Assembly: GCA_001414345.1 (NCBI GenBank)
Contig: LLCB01000195.1
Coordinates: forward strand, 1 to 64,000
Source: Hymenoscyphus infarciens
Lineage: Eukaryota > Ascomycota > Leotiomycetes > Helotiales > Helotiaceae
Direction: 5' to 3'
DNA: 64,000 bases
Numbering within the stretch: position 1 is the first letter of the stretch; every line of letters begins with the position of its first letter. Below the pieces are notes generated by a model. The model searched no databases. It worked only from the letters and a program-made list of their open reading frames with translations, and was not told the DNA's origin. Below, one piece after another: positions 25,234 to 36,760 of the stretch. The translations under genes and the position numbers were made by a program.

Positions 25234-25739
25234 TGTTGTTTCCCAGTCATGGAATACTAGTGCGTAGGGCTTGTGGGAGCTTTTTTTTGTGGCTTCTATA
25301 GATGAATGGATTACTCTTCAAGTCCACCAAAGTAATCATAACACCATATATGTGTGGCGTACACTGGGAGTTATCGGATTGTCTTTTGTTATGAAAATAT
25401 GTTTTACTTAAACAACGAGGAGGAAGCAGAAGAGCAGAAGTAGAAAAAGTATTCATGTTTTGAATGTGCCTTTACTTCCACCGCCTCTTAGTTCGCCATT
25501 GGTTTGGAAAGTGAATTTGATTTCTCTATCTCTTTAAATCGCACGCTCTTTAACGATGAGACTTCAATATCTACTCTTTTCTGCTGTATACTTGGAGTAC
25601 AGGGTACGGAGATCTTAACCTGGTCAGGTCAAGCTGTGTTTCTTATAGGCAATCATTTACCCTCGAGCATAAGAATCACCATTTCGAAAAGCTTGACAAC
25701 TCAAGCCGTACGAATACTATCGTTGACTACAACCAACCA

Positions 25740-26270
25740 TAAGACCAGCGCAACCCAGCAAAAAGATCCTCAACACAAAAATGGACCTTGGAAACCTTCA
25801 AAAAGACCAGGAAGGTCCGATTTTCCGAGTCACGACTTTTCGCAACTTTGGAAGAAAACATAACTTTTGGAGCAACCGAGGACCCACAAGGGCGCTTACC
25901 ATTTGAAGCAGAAGACCTCTCAGACCTCTTGTGTTCTGTCCTAAGACCACGAAAACGACAAAATAATGACCAAGGAGAGAGCAATTGGAGCTAAGCCCCC
26001 GAGTTATTAAAACATTAAAGTATTCGATCGTGAGAACAGTCTCAAAATGCAAGATATGAGCTTTGCAGAACTTGGGCGGGAAAGTATGCTTTGAAAGCGA
26101 ATACTCCTCTCGAGAATTCGCACCAGAATACCTGGACAACCAGCATTTCTACAGTTTTGGGCTTCCCAGTTGTCACCACTTCCACCCGAAAGACTTGCTC
26201 CCTCTCAAAAGATTTCCTAAAGCTCAGAGAGGAAATCATAAGGGGCGGCGCAGGAGACAGTGAGTAACGC
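25740..26270 (+). pseudogene. remnant of a fungal protein gene, possibly DUF7580-like
   Basis: From about 25758 to 25994 one frame reads KWTLETFKKTRKVRFSESRL, then AEDLSDLLCSVLR, before TAA. A second open piece runs 26063-26263 (REFAPEYLDNQHFYSFGL). The basic 'KK.RKVRFSE' patch followed by an acidic 'DLSDLLCSVL' segment resembles fungal DUF7580-type proteins, but the resemblance is weak and from memory. No start or complete domain is present. It neighbours other decayed sequence. Confidence 0.3.
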
Positions 26271-26833
26271 CTATCAATACAATGCGTCACTGGCTATAGC
26301 AAGTTTTGCAATAAATGATTGTGGCAGTCAAGGATAGAGTGCGTTTAAAAACAAAAAAAGCGATGATTTTCAACCTATTCCAATAAAACCGATTTCGATA
26401 AAAAGCGAAACGAAATGAACTTTAATAAGATACTGAAGAATCATGAATAAAAAAGAGAAGCAAAGCATTGATGGATGGCAGCATTGATGGGTGGCAGATA
26501 AGTGGTTGCTTTTGACGTAAATAAAGTCAATACAATTGACCAATGATTACCCCAAACCAGGAAAGCCACAATCTTGCAAGAGAAAGGGCATTAGATGTAA
26601 GTTCTTGCTTACTATAGAGCGCAAAAAAAAGAACCTGAAACATCTAATCACTGTTTTCTTCCTTTTTAAATCAAAATCGCCTTTTTTGCCCCATTTCCTA
26701 CCCTAGCCAAAAAGAAATGGGAAGAAGAAAGTAGCCACGCCGTTGTGATCTCAAGATCTGGTATCCAGCGCCCATGCAAACTCCATGAATATCAATTTCG
26801 TTCCCCCTCCGTATCCATCCCCCATCCATTCCC

Positions 26834-27564
26834 TCACATGAACATCTTGGCCATCTTCATCGCCGACCCAATTCCACCCATGGCTCCTACCACATTGCTG
26901 ACACCCCCCATCGAGTTCATGGCACCGCCCATACCACCCAGTGGTCCCTCGCCATGAACACTGGTTCTTTCGTACTGCATGTTCCCTCGAGGATCTCTTC
27001 CAACACCCTTGGGAGGACCACCCATCATCTTCTCAATGCCATGTGGCATTCGAATTCCAAACTTGTGCAACAATCCCGTCAATGCCCCACCGGTAATCAG
27101 TGGCATTATGACTAGCATGAAAACCTTCATAGGATTGCGCTTCATGTAGTAGATGAGAGCGCGGAGGAGGCGTCGGAGTTTGGAATAGGCACGTTTCATG
27201 AAACCACCGCGAGGGCTACGTTTGTAGTGTGAGGAAGAGCGACTGGCACCACCAAAGCCACCTGATTTTTGTTAGCACAAGTCTAGTTCACGTTGTCCCA
27301 TTCAGAAGTCGTACCAAAGAAGCTAGACCTCGATGAATTGTGCTTGTCATAATTACCCCCAAAGAGCGAACTCTTGGAAGAGTTATGTTTATGATGATCA
27401 CCACCTCCGAAAATTGAAGTCCTGGAGGAATTGTGTTTGTGGTGGTCGCTACTTCCGAAAATCGAGCCGGAGGATCGGTGTCGACTGCTACTCCGGTGGT
27501 GTTTGGAGGACGAAGCACCTGGTGCCCAATCCCCCAAAGAGGAACCGCCATCAAACCAACCCAT
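26834..27564 (-). CDS. small membrane protein with N-terminal KHNSS tandem repeats
   Basis: Two exons (27564-27315, 27261-26834) joined through donor GTACGA and acceptor CAG give 225 aa starting MGWFDGGSSLGDWAPG. Residues ~30-85 hold four repeats of about 16-17 residues of the type HKHNSSR(T/S)SIFGG, rich in His, Ser, Lys and Gly. A basic stretch (KRAYSKLRRLLRALIYYMKR) precedes a hydrophobic segment (VFMLVIMPLITGGALTGLL). A Gly/Met-rich tail (GGMGGAMNSMGGVSNVVGAM) ends the protein. It looks like a fungal-specific membrane-associated protein of unknown role. It is divergent from the mitochondrial-type gene at 28045, with about 480 bp between starts. Confidence 0.8.
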
Positions 27565-28044
27565 TTTGAAGCTATTTCAAAGCCAAAACCCCTCCTTCTC
27601 TTCGATTGATTGCGATGGAGAGCTCTGAAGCTGGGAGGTTGAGGGCTGGCTCGTGCGGAGATCAGATCGGATCGACGCTGTAAGTAATTGATGCAGATAA
27701 TGAGGGGATTCCACTCGGTACTGCTATGAATCCTATGACTGTCTTCTATTATGTGGCGGCGGTCACGATGTGGATCGCGGAAGGGGAATTGGACGGAGCT
27801 TGAAGCTTGAAGCTGTGGGATTGGAGAAGTGGAAGGGTAAGCTTGCCGACCTTCTCACCGCCACCTCATGATTCGCGGGGTGGCTGGGGATCTTCAGTTA
27901 TCTGCACCTCGAAGGCTCGGATTAGGTATCGATGCCTTACAGTGCCTCAGGCTCATAATACTGCGACACGTGATATCGAAATTCAATCGGCCGATTTTAA
28001 ATGTTCCTGTTGACTCCAGTTGGAGAATCAACACCAACACCACG
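27565..28044. promoter_or_regulatory. divergent promoter region with CACGTGATA site
   Basis: The 480 bp between two divergent starts contain CACGTGATA at 27967-27975, about 70 bp upstream of the right-hand gene. This is the same half-site as in the palindrome upstream of bub2. Shared regulation of the two genes is inference. Confidence 0.4.
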
Positions 28045-28957
28045 ATGCCTCGACCACTACCTCTCTCTACAGCGGTAATACCCCGCTTCCTACTCCCGCG
28101 ACAAGGATCAATATGGCTTCGACCTACATCGATTCGAAATGCCTCAAACAAAGCTGCAAAAGTTGCGCCCAAACCAAAGGGTCCAATAGTCCTGGAGAAA
28201 CCTACTAAATTCAATCCACCCTCTCATCCCCAACGGAGGGTCAAGCCGGCCCCGAGATACCCAGGCCCGAATCTATCCGCGGAAGAAACAGAACGGATGG
28301 CGACAAAGAAGTACCCAAATATGATGCCAGCAGAGGGAACTTTTATGTATTGGTTTATCAACAATAGGAATATACATATGTGGATTACTTTGGTAAGAAT
28401 ATGTTTTTTGACTCAATTTCCCAATTCAGATGTCATGGTGTCTTTCTTACGAAACAATTGACAAATTTCCTCCCAATACAAAACTTCTAGAGCTCCAAAG
28501 AACATTTAGCTAACCCCACCACTAGGGCACCTTATTCGGACTCGCAACCTCAGTCTGGGTCACCAATTTCAAACGAAACTCTCCTTTCACACACATGCTC
28601 CCCGAATTCTCATCCATTTTCACCCACCCAATCGCATTTGTACGAACCTTTTTCGAAGTAGTCAAATTAACTACAGATTACAACACAATTCAAGTTATGG
28701 AAAGAAGGAAAGCCAAGGTTGAAGATGTGAAGAAGAGACATGAATACCGCAAAGCCCATGGATTCGATATGGATGAAGGTTTCGGTGGTTGGACTGCTAA
28801 GAGTGATGCTCAGACTTTGGGACCTGGGATCTTGCTTGGGGATGAGAAGCCCGTTGGAGGTGCTGCCTCTGCAGATGGAGCCGCAGAAGGAGAAGAGAAT
28901 AAACAGGTCGTGAGACAAACTAAACCGCCAGTCAAGAAATGGCTTGGTATTTGGTGA
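28045..28957 (+). CDS. conserved fungal mitochondrial-type single-pass membrane protein
   Basis: Two exons (28045-28392, 28526-28957) joined at GTAAGA..CACTAG give 259 aa. The N-terminal ~40 residues (MPRPLPLSTAVIPRFLLPRQ..) are Arg/Ser-rich without acids, a typical mitochondrial presequence. A Lys/Pro-rich section follows (KVAPKPKGPIVLEKPTKFNP). One membrane segment spans the splice junction (MWITLGTLFGLATSVWVTNF). The C-terminal half has a charged helix (ERRKAKVEDVKKRHEYRKAH) and ends KKWLGIW. I recall this architecture from conserved ascomycete hypothetical proteins but cannot name a function. An inner-membrane location is inferred. Confidence 0.8.
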
Positions 28958-30811
28958 TCTCATGGATGGATGAGCTTGTAAATATAAGTGGATTGGGAGA
29001 CATGTGAGGATTGGCCTCATATATTGTACAACGTTGGAGATAACATATACCTCTCTGCAACTCAGCTCTTTTTCGCGAAGAGGGCTGGAATTTGTGTGGA
29101 AAGTTTTCGGTTTCTGTGATCTCCTTCCAGCTGGTTTCGGAATATGGGCCATTGACCCAAATCTCATGTTAGATATATGATTTTGTTTTGTATTATCGTG
29201 TTTCTTGTATGGGTCCATGCATTCTCCTCGGTATCAGGGCTGACCCAAACATCAGCTTTTGAACTTTTCTACACCTACCCATACAACTATCAGAAAATCA
29301 TATTCCCTTTTGTACTGTACATCTACTACACTTCTTTATGCCCGACAGCCCATGAGTATTGGTCTTCATCTTGAGAAGCAGTTGTAGCCCAGCTATGGAG
29401 AATGGTGAGACGGAACTATTAGCCTCCATAGCAAATGGTTGACCAAGAACGACTCTCGTACCAACAGCAGCAGGTCCACGGAGAGGATCCTCAATGGAGT
29501 TGTTACAATACAAGATGTGGCAAACGGTAGGTCACCTACAAAGAGCGACTTAGAAACAACTCCCGATGATTAGCCAATGAAATTCAGTTCAACTTTTCTA
29601 CAAGATACTGCTGTCAGTAGTAGGTAACCTATAAATATAGAAGTATGAAAAGTGTTCTTCTGAGTAACAGTCGTAGGTCGTCGTATAACTACTGAAGGAA
29701 TAAACTTATACGAGTGAGTTAGAGTAATGAAATTAAAACAAGAGACTTACACGAAAACTGATATCATCTGAAATTCATTCTACTGAAGTACAGTATATTA
29801 CGTTACTATGTCTTAGTTTTTGAATTGTCTCAGAACGTTTGAAACAATAAAGTTTGGTAGATATCGTTGAGGTAAAGGAATATACTATTGTTTAGCCTGT
29901 ATCTGAATAGCAAGTATTAAATAACATATTTAGGGGCCAAAAAGAGGGCCATGAGTTCGCCAAAAAACCTTTTCTCACCATCAACTACTCTTGCCCAACC
30001 TGGAAGTTAAGAAATTATGTGGCGTTATTCTAGCAATTTATTCCATAAGCTCGTACTACAAACCAGCTGAAAATGCAACAAAGAGCCTGCTCTTACCTAA
30101 CGTCGCAACACAAAATCAACAGCCGGCAGGGTAATTGTACAAACACATCACTTGAAGCTTAACTCGCATAAGCATACACCGGGAGAACACAAAATGAGAG
30201 GAGTATTCTAGCTATCAGCAGGTGGAGCAGCTACATGAGGATCATGTGGGAAAGTGTGGTTGGGTGGTCTGTTTGTACATTCTTCGAAAGAACAGCCAAG
30301 GGAGAACATTGTTCTTGGAGACTTGAAATAGAATTCTCGAAAATTCCTCGTCAAAAGAAAGCCTCCGAGATATTTGAAAGACTAGAAACTATTGAGGAAG
30401 AATACGAGTATGAAGAGTATGCATATCCTAAATTTGTTCCAAGTATTCAACTATTCAGTGCACTTATTTACTATGAGCAATTGTTCGGGTCTGTGTATAA
30501 CGATTACCGTAGGTACATAAGCTTATGCCACCCACAAGACAGAATGATATAAGTTTCAGCTGTGACTTCTGAGCATGGCGACGAGGTTGAAATCACGAGT
30601 AAAGACTTGTTAGTGAGATGGGAAAAGACGGTCAGGAAAGACCCTCGTAGATGTGAAATATAAGGGGAGTGAAATGTAAAAGTCTATCATACCCACCAGT
30701 TCCGAACCTCACAGACACTAATACAATCTTTACAATTCAAAATTCTCCCACCAATTAAGACTTTCCACTGCAACGAACTCTCGTTCTCCAAGCAAACCCT
30801 TACTCATCAAG
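28958..30811. other. intergenic; one unsupported 105-codon frame
   Basis: A plus-strand frame at 30235-30552 includes the acidic IEEEYEYEEYAYPKFVPSIQ. It has no recognisable family, no introns and no conserved context, so I do not call it a gene. The rest is AT-rich with no features. Confidence 0.4.
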
Positions 30812-31168
30812 ATGAAGTTCTCCCTCATCATCTCCGCGACACTTCTCGCCCTCTCATCTAGCACCTCGGCAGCCAATTTCCAAAACGATCTCAACTACCT
30901 TACTGTGGTTGGAACTTGCTGAAGCGAGGTAAGTCCCCCCAAACTCTCTGAAACCAAAACCAAAATGAGCTAATACTCCCATCAGGGTGACTACAAATCG
31001 ACCATTGTAGCCGAACTCCAGGCCAATGGAATTCCACCAACTAGCAACAAAATCTACAACTTCCTGTACCATTTCAAGGGTAGTGCGGGAGGAATCAGTG
31101 TTTTGGCGACTTGTCATAGAGAGGGTTCGTGCCAAGATGGTGGTGTGGACCATAGTGATTGTTGCTAG
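30812..31168 (+). pseudogene. small secreted cysteine-containing protein gene with one in-frame TGA
   Basis: Exon 1 (30812-30928) begins MKFSLIISATLLALSSSTSA, a clear signal peptide, then NFQNDLNYLTVVGTC. Codon 37 is TGA (30920-30922), and the exon then continues SE to a good donor (GTAAGT). Exon 2 (30986-31168) follows acceptor CAG in phase and encodes GDYKSTIVAELQANGIPPTS, then LATCHREGSCQDGGVDHSDC and a final Cys before TAG. Everything except the TGA looks functional: signal peptide, splice sites, phase and paired cysteines. It is either a recent pseudogene of a ~98-aa effector-like protein or a variant allele. A sequencing error is also possible. Confidence 0.6.
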
Positions 31169-31717
31169 ATCAACTTGGCTCTCGGGTGGGTGAGAGCCTT
31201 TTTCGACGTGCATGTTTGTGACGCATGAAGGGTTAGAGGTCTGAAGCGGTAGAAGTGTGAATATGGGGAGGTAGGGGTTTGTTGACATGGATGTTTTGGT
31301 ACCTTTAGATGTTGTGGTTCCTAGTCATTCGTTTAGTATTGAATTGAATTATGCGCATATGACGAATGCGGTGTTTGATTCTTGTCTTTTATGTTTATTG
31401 GAACAGTGGAAATACCTTTTCTTAACTTCCAAGCCGAGCGTTGTTCGCTTCAGCTTATCCACATGTGGAAGCACGGCAATATGAAGTAATTTGTTGTGAA
31501 TGGCATCGGGGAGAGGACCCTGACTTTCTTCTTTTGCTGTGAGTAAATATTGATTCAAGTTTATTGATAAGTCGGCTTTATTAAAAGCCATCTAAACGAC
31601 AGTAGCGTAACAACCCGACAACAAAAGAAGCGTGTACCATTCCATACATCTCAGTATTAATTGCCATGCTGGGACGGTCTTGCGTGGGTACTTGCCTCCA
31701 GTATGAGGACGGGGGGT

Positions 31718-32001
31718 TCACTTCTTTACTGGAGAGGGCTGATACTCGCCTTCAAAGGCGTTCTCATCCGAGGCATACTCCTCATCCTCATTCTGTTCTT
31801 CATGCTCGTCCTAGGGCGAAGAGGCCATTTGAGGATTTGTTTGCGGATAGGGTTACACACGGTAAACTTCAGTAATGTACCTGTCGCAAGAAAAGTCCAC
31901 CATATTGGGTTGGGGGCAGTCACTGGTATCATGTAAGCTCCAATGAGGTCGATAAACCACAGAGCGACTGCCATATTCCACAGTCGTAGTAAGGACCCGT
32001 A
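31718..32001 (-). CDS. 3' exons of a small unrecognised gene
   Basis: A minus-strand reading with exons 32001-31859 and 31810-31718 (donor GTGTAA, acceptor CCCTAG) gives EYGSRSVVYRPHWSLHDTSD, then RYITEVYR joined to the acidic tail DEHEEQNEDEEYASDENAFE, ending PSPVKK-stop. Sequence character changes to natural protein only in this spliced reading. An acceptor (TTTAACAG) precedes 32001, so further 5' exons probably exist but were not resolved. The family is unknown. An alternative open frame over 31726-31974 is more hydrophobic and probably a shadow. Confidence 0.3.
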
Positions 32002-32439
32002 CTGTTAAATGTTGAAAACTAAACCAAGTGGAGAAATTTCAACATGGAGGAAGCAAGTTCATCCACTGCATCAATCCACGATGTTGAAAAGACCTGAAAA
32101 CTTCGAATTTGAGTTCTAAAGCGATATGCGAAAGAGATCTCATACTGGTACTCTAGTTTTTCAAATCACCGAGAATGCTGACACCTTCCGAAAACTTTAC
32201 TAGAAAGAAAGGTCGTATCTAAAACACTCACCCGACTTTAAAAATGTACTCGCTCAAATAGATCGTCATAGGATGCCGAGGGCGGAGGGAAAAATATATT
32301 CTCGGTTCATTCTTAGAAGGAAGTTACCCTAGCGAGCTCTCCTTGAATGGACCGAACTGTTAAAAGTCAAAATCAAAACTTCCTCTCAACCCAACTAAAC
32401 TCCGAAACCCCAAACCTAGCCTCCCGATATCAAGAAATC

Positions 32440-33135
32440 TCACACACCCCTCTTCATCCCAACAACCATAACAATATCCTTATCAAGAAACTCCACAACC
32501 TCAACCTCCTCCACGAACCTAACAATCTTGCCCTTCGTACACTTCTTAACCTCACGCTCTCCTTTTCCTTCTCTCTCTTTATCTCCATTCTCAGTCCTAC
32601 TCAAACAATCCCCTCTTTCCAAATGCAAATCCACATCCCCTTCCTTCTTACACCCCAAAACCCCACATCTAGCTTTACACCCCCCAAACACACACCCGCC
32701 ATACTCCAGAACTCTCGCTCCCCTCCCTCCAATGCCACTATAATAAAGCAGCCTCCTCTCCCCACCAGTACATCCTCGTTTCTTACCACCACCACCTTGT
32801 TTTCTAGGTCGTCGTCTCCAATCCCCACTCCGTCTTCCATCCAACCATTCCTCCCAGTAATCCACAAGTCTCGGGATGAGAAAGAGCAGGAGCATGAGGA
32901 CACAGAAAGCTGATATGATGAGGATGAAGAAAAGGGTTGTGAGGAGGACTGGGGCTAGAGGTCTTGTTTGGTCGGGAATTGGGTTCGTGGGGATTTGCGT
33001 GACGTTGATGGTTTGTGGGGGATTTGATGCTGTTGTAGAAGTCGATGGCCAGGACGGTATTGACGGTAAGGAGGCCGTTTCCCCCAAAGAGCTTCCCATC
33101 ATCTGAGGAGATCCAAGAGACTTTGTGAGATACAT
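32440..33135 (-). CDS. single-pass membrane protein of unknown function
   Basis: The 231-codon frame starts MYLTKSLGSPQMMGSSLGET. A Ser/Thr/Pro-rich region (PSIPSWPSTSTTASNPPQTI) contains an N-glycosylation-type site (NVT). A strong membrane segment is at about residues 64-88 (LLTTLFFILIISAFCVLMLL). A basic Gly/Arg/Cys-rich tail follows. Topology suggests an outside N-terminus. A second minus-strand frame (33205 leftwards) also reads plausibly over the first 60 codons (GLLTVNTVLAIDFYNSIKSP). A frameshift or unseen 5' exon is therefore possible and the start is uncertain. Confidence 0.45.
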   Translation of the reverse strand: MYLTKSLGSPQMMGSSLGETASLPSIPSWPSTSTTASNPPQTINVTQIPTNPIPDQTRPLAPVLLTTLFFILIISAFCVLMLLLFLIPRLVDYWEEWLDGRRSGDWRRRPRKQGGGGKKRGCTGGERRLLYYSGIGGRGARVLEYGGCVFGGCKARCGVLGCKKEGDVDLHLERGDCLSRTENGDKEREGKGEREVKKCTKGKIVRFVEEVEVVEFLDKDIVMVVGMKRGV

Positions 33136-34125
33136 CTTGACACCCTAATTGTTTCGTGTTTGGATAGAGCGTTGCGACAAGTGAAGTAATCCCAGTATCA
33201 TCCAAGTCTTGTCCGGGCTTTAGTCGTGGTCGTGGTCGTGATTAATAACAGCAAGAAAGTCGAGTGCTGTACAATTCTCCAGAGATATAACCTGATATCT
33301 ACAAGGGCGGTGTTGAATGTACGATCAACTTCACAAGACCTCAAGACCTGATCTTAAGACACCTCCCAAGTCGCATGCAAACCCCTTAGTGAATCCCACG
33401 ATGCAAAACTGGTGTTCCAGCAGCCACTGATTCAACATTCACTTGTCAATCTCCGATTGAATTCAAATATGCCGTATCCACTGTGCTGAATAAAGAGAAG
33501 TAAAAAATACAAGATGAGACTCGAGTCAATAACAAGACGACAAAAAGACAGGTGACAGATAAGCAAACTATGACGTTCCACAAGCTCGAAGCTACTTTTT
33601 AGGGGGAAGCTATTCACATATGACAACCACACTAACCTAACACTGAGTATCACACCACCACCCACGTCAACAAAAACACAGCACCAACAGGACCCATGCA
33701 ACAACGCACAGCAATGTCAAGAAAAATATGCGCTTCAGTCTCACACAATTACAGGAAAGTGGTACTGCATATTTTCAGAGTGAAAAAACTAGGATTGGGG
33801 TATAATACGAATCGAAGCAAAGTAGCAAGTAAAGATCCCTTCCCTGCAATGCAACAAAAAAACCTCAGTCTATGTACAATAACAAAGTAACAAAAGGAGA
33901 CAATCAAGGTATAGTGAGCGAGTTGAGTGGAGTGAGCAAACAAGCCAAAAGCAAAGTTTGTCCCATCCCACCAGCATCCAGCAATTGACAGCCTCTCATC
34001 CTTCCCTTTCCCTTCCTTTCCCCTTCCGCTGACCCTTAATATATCTCAGACATTCGCATTAACATCGTAAACCATCATGGAAGAACTTTCCTTCTTCAAT
34101 TTCAAACTTCAAACTGAATCTGCCC
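33136..34125. other. intergenic, no gene seen
   Basis: Contains a GTGGTC microsatellite-like tract near 33221-33240 and the presumed 3' UTR of the 534-aa gene. No coding or RNA feature could be supported. Confidence 0.5.
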
Positions 34126-35730
34126 TCATCTGATTTCAGCAGAGATTTCTTCTCTCACAACTCTACACCATTTCCAGATCGCGTCTTCGAAGCCCATCAA
34201 AGCAACTCTATCCGTTCCTTGAACCACAGCCATTACGTCGACTTTAAGCACAACCTCCCATCGTAATTCGGCGGCCTTGATCCAATACCTCAGATTCTCA
34301 GCTGAGCGATACGGTTTCCCAAAATCTGTGTGCCATTTATCGATAGCCCCAAACGGTCGTTTACTCTTTCTCACCAACGCATTATGCAACTTCACCAACC
34401 GCAGGCCCGTACGTAAATCCTTCAAAAAGTCCGTAGGCAACTCCTCATCATCGGATATCGAATCTGTAGGTGTGAAATCTGGTAACGTAGTAGCATCCGG
34501 ATCCATAGAGTTGATGAATGCGAGTTCTCGTTCGATTTCTCTGCCTTCCCAGGAGTTGGCGGGGGAGGTATTATTATCAAGCCAGATCCAGCTGGCTCTC
34601 TGGGTTCGTTCGGCTTCTTCCATTTCTTCTTCGCTTTTTAACATTGCGTAGACCCCTTCTACCCATGTCTCCATGGTCTCTCGTTCTTCGGTTCGCATTC
34701 CTTGGGCGAAATTCCGCGTGGCCATTCGTTTGAGTACATCCATTACGGAAAGTAATTCTGTTCGTATCCTTCGCTCGGATTTAATAGCGGAAAGTCGAGC
34801 GGGTTGGTCGTGGGCTGTGTAGTACATTTTTGCTGCCCGGATGGCGAGGGTCATGATGTCGAGTATGTGCATTCCTTGTATCTCGAACCAGCCATTAGGG
34901 TTACCGGCTTTTGGGCTCGAGGTGGAATCGGAAGTGGGGTTTGGTGATGAGGGAGGTGATGTGTAGGCTTCTTTCGCGTCTGCTAGGACTTTTGCGGCTT
35001 CGGAAAGGGCTTTTTGTAGGTCTTCTTTGAGTTCTTCGAGGGTAGGTGGATGAGGGATGACTTTCTCGCGGTGGTTGTATGTGCTAACCGTTGGGGGTAG
35101 CATGTGGGGGTGATCTTCGTCTTCTTCCTCACTGAAATATTCTTGTGTCGGACTTTCCACCATCATGCCACCGTGACCTTGTGCGAGGAGTTCTGGACTG
35201 CTACCCATGGAGGCATACGACGAATCGATATCCGAGCCGAGAACCTTGGGCGAAAGAAAAGAGGTATCCAACGCCGATAAATCCAGTGTCCCTCGATTGT
35301 TGCCATCCTTCTTCTTCGATAACCGTCCACCCTTCCCATCCAGCAATCCCGTTCTCGCAAAGTAATATTGCAGATGCATAATACTCCCCAAACTAAGCAC
35401 GCTCTCTCTCGATTGTGCCGATTTCGCGAAATTCGTTCCCTGAGGACGCACATAACCTCTCCTACTCGGTTTCTCGAGTCCCCCCATCGACTGTCTCTTG
35501 GAATAGCCAGCCGACGAGGAACGTGACACCGAACTGCCAATCGAACTCGCCATCGATTCTCTGCCTCCCATACCGCTAGAAGTTCCGGAGAAAAGGGATC
35601 CTGCGGAGCCCGTTGATACGCATCGAGTGAGTTCTGGACAAGCGCCAACGGCGGGAGTGGGCGACGTCGAGGGTGAGGGGGAATCTCTGCGGAAGGAGGG
35701 TTGCTCTCGGAGTTCTTGGGTGGTCGCCAT
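34126..35730 (-). CDS. conserved fungal protein of unknown function, 534 aa
   Basis: Intronless. The frame is open from 35856, but the ATG at 35730 (MATTQELREQPSFRRDSPSP) follows a pyrimidine-rich leader and begins typical sequence, so I choose it. Residues 1-120 are Ser/Pro/Gly-rich and disordered. The body is helical and charged: PPTLEELKEDLQKALSEAAK, then MHILDIMTLAIRAAKMYYTA, ERRIRTELLSVMDVLKRMAT and RTEERETMETWVEGVYAMLK. The C-terminal region (DFLKDLRTGLRLVKLHNALV, AENLRYWIKAAELRWEVVLK) ends in EEISAEIR. This two-part layout is familiar from conserved Pezizomycotina hypothetical proteins. No catalytic motif is visible. Confidence 0.8.
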   Translation of the reverse strand: MATTQELREQPSFRRDSPSPSTSPTPAVGACPELTRCVSTGSAGSLFSGTSSGMGGRESMASSIGSSVSRSSSAGYSKRQSMGGLEKPSRRGYVRPQGTNFAKSAQSRESVLSLGSIMHLQYYFARTGLLDGKGGRLSKKKDGNNRGTLDLSALDTSFLSPKVLGSDIDSSYASMGSSPELLAQGHGGMMVESPTQEYFSEEEDEDHPHMLPPTVSTYNHREKVIPHPPTLEELKEDLQKALSEAAKVLADAKEAYTSPPSSPNPTSDSTSSPKAGNPNGWFEIQGMHILDIMTLAIRAAKMYYTAHDQPARLSAIKSERRIRTELLSVMDVLKRMATRNFAQGMRTEERETMETWVEGVYAMLKSEEEMEEAERTQRASWIWLDNNTSPANSWEGREIERELAFINSMDPDATTLPDFTPTDSISDDEELPTDFLKDLRTGLRLVKLHNALVRKSKRPFGAIDKWHTDFGKPYRSAENLRYWIKAAELRWEVVLKVDVMAVVQGTDRVALMGFEDAIWKWCRVVREEISAEIR

Positions 35731-36760
35731 GATTGCGAGTGTACAAGGCAAGTGCAAATGTACGCGTGTTTCCGACTGATTATGCGGGCAGCTCTTTCGC
35801 TCCTCGAAACCAGTGGTGTGTAAATGTGCTGAGGGGTGGTGGGTGAATAGGCTCAATTAAAGAACTCGTGCGATAGACATTCGCGTTGTTGGGAGCAGAT
35901 TCTCTTGGTGTACGGAGAGGTAGGAGGGAGGGAATAGAGGGGAAATTTGGTGGACTGGAAGTTCGTGATACACGGATCCTGGTGGAGCATGTATCGCAAT
36001 AAAAGACCCGGCGGCGAAAGGTGGTGGTGTGGTGTGGTGTGGTGTCGGCAACCACGAAAGGGGACAAGGTCCAGGGGTAACGCGATGAAACGTCGATAAC
36101 TCGGCCGTTCTATTGACCAGCATCAAACTTCTAGAAACTTTCAATGCCTTGAAGTGCGAACGCTGAAAATGAGGTTCTACAGACGCCTGGCTTTGTATGG
36201 GAAAGGCCGCGGTCGCGAGATTGGCAGTTTTTTCGTCGGTTGTTGACTCTATTGATTCCATTCCACTTTGCCTTTGAATCACAAACTAATCTCGTGTCCT
36301 AGCAACCACAAGGCGTGCCCGAATTTGCAAATAGATGACTCGCTGTCAACAAGTAGATGATACAAATCTTAATCGAAATAAGGCACATACCCGATGTTAG
36401 CTATACGGTACTCAAAGTACACAGTGATTGAACATCGTGGTCTCTCTTCCCAGCACCCAATTCACAGTTCGACTTTGCTACCCCTCGAGTTTGAAAGCCC
36501 TTATCGATAACTTGGACCTCCTATTTTTGTTTCGTGTCACGTTTAGCTCGATAGGTATCTTTCCTGTAGGTAGCAGCGCGGAAGAAGTGTGGCTGGACCT
36601 GGCGTGGCGAGTGAAGGGGGCTGTCCCGTGACAGCGAACTGACACCACGGGAGTCAGTGATTTTTAAGACAAACAAAATCCACTAATCGATATATTGCTC
36701 GTTGTCGCCAACTCTTTCAATGCCTTTGACATTCAGATCCCCTTGATAACTGTCTTAAAG
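35731..36760. other. upstream region of the 534-aa gene
   Basis: Contains a GGTGT-type microsatellite (about 36021-36045, GTGGTGTGGTGTGGTG) and pyrimidine-rich minus-strand leader. Frames here are composition artefacts. Confidence 0.4.

Noticed and set aside
30854..31288. 144-codon minus-strand frame over the small secreted gene
   Set aside because: Antisense to two exons with a signal peptide and good splice sites; no recognisable motif.
32347..32913. 188-codon plus-strand frame rich in S, T, P and N
   Set aside because: Antisense shadow of the membrane protein at 32440-33135; no start context or motif.
35857..36282. 141-codon minus-strand frame upstream of the 534-aa gene
   Set aside because: Composition of a pyrimidine-rich leader and microsatellite; no motif and not joined by a plausible intron.
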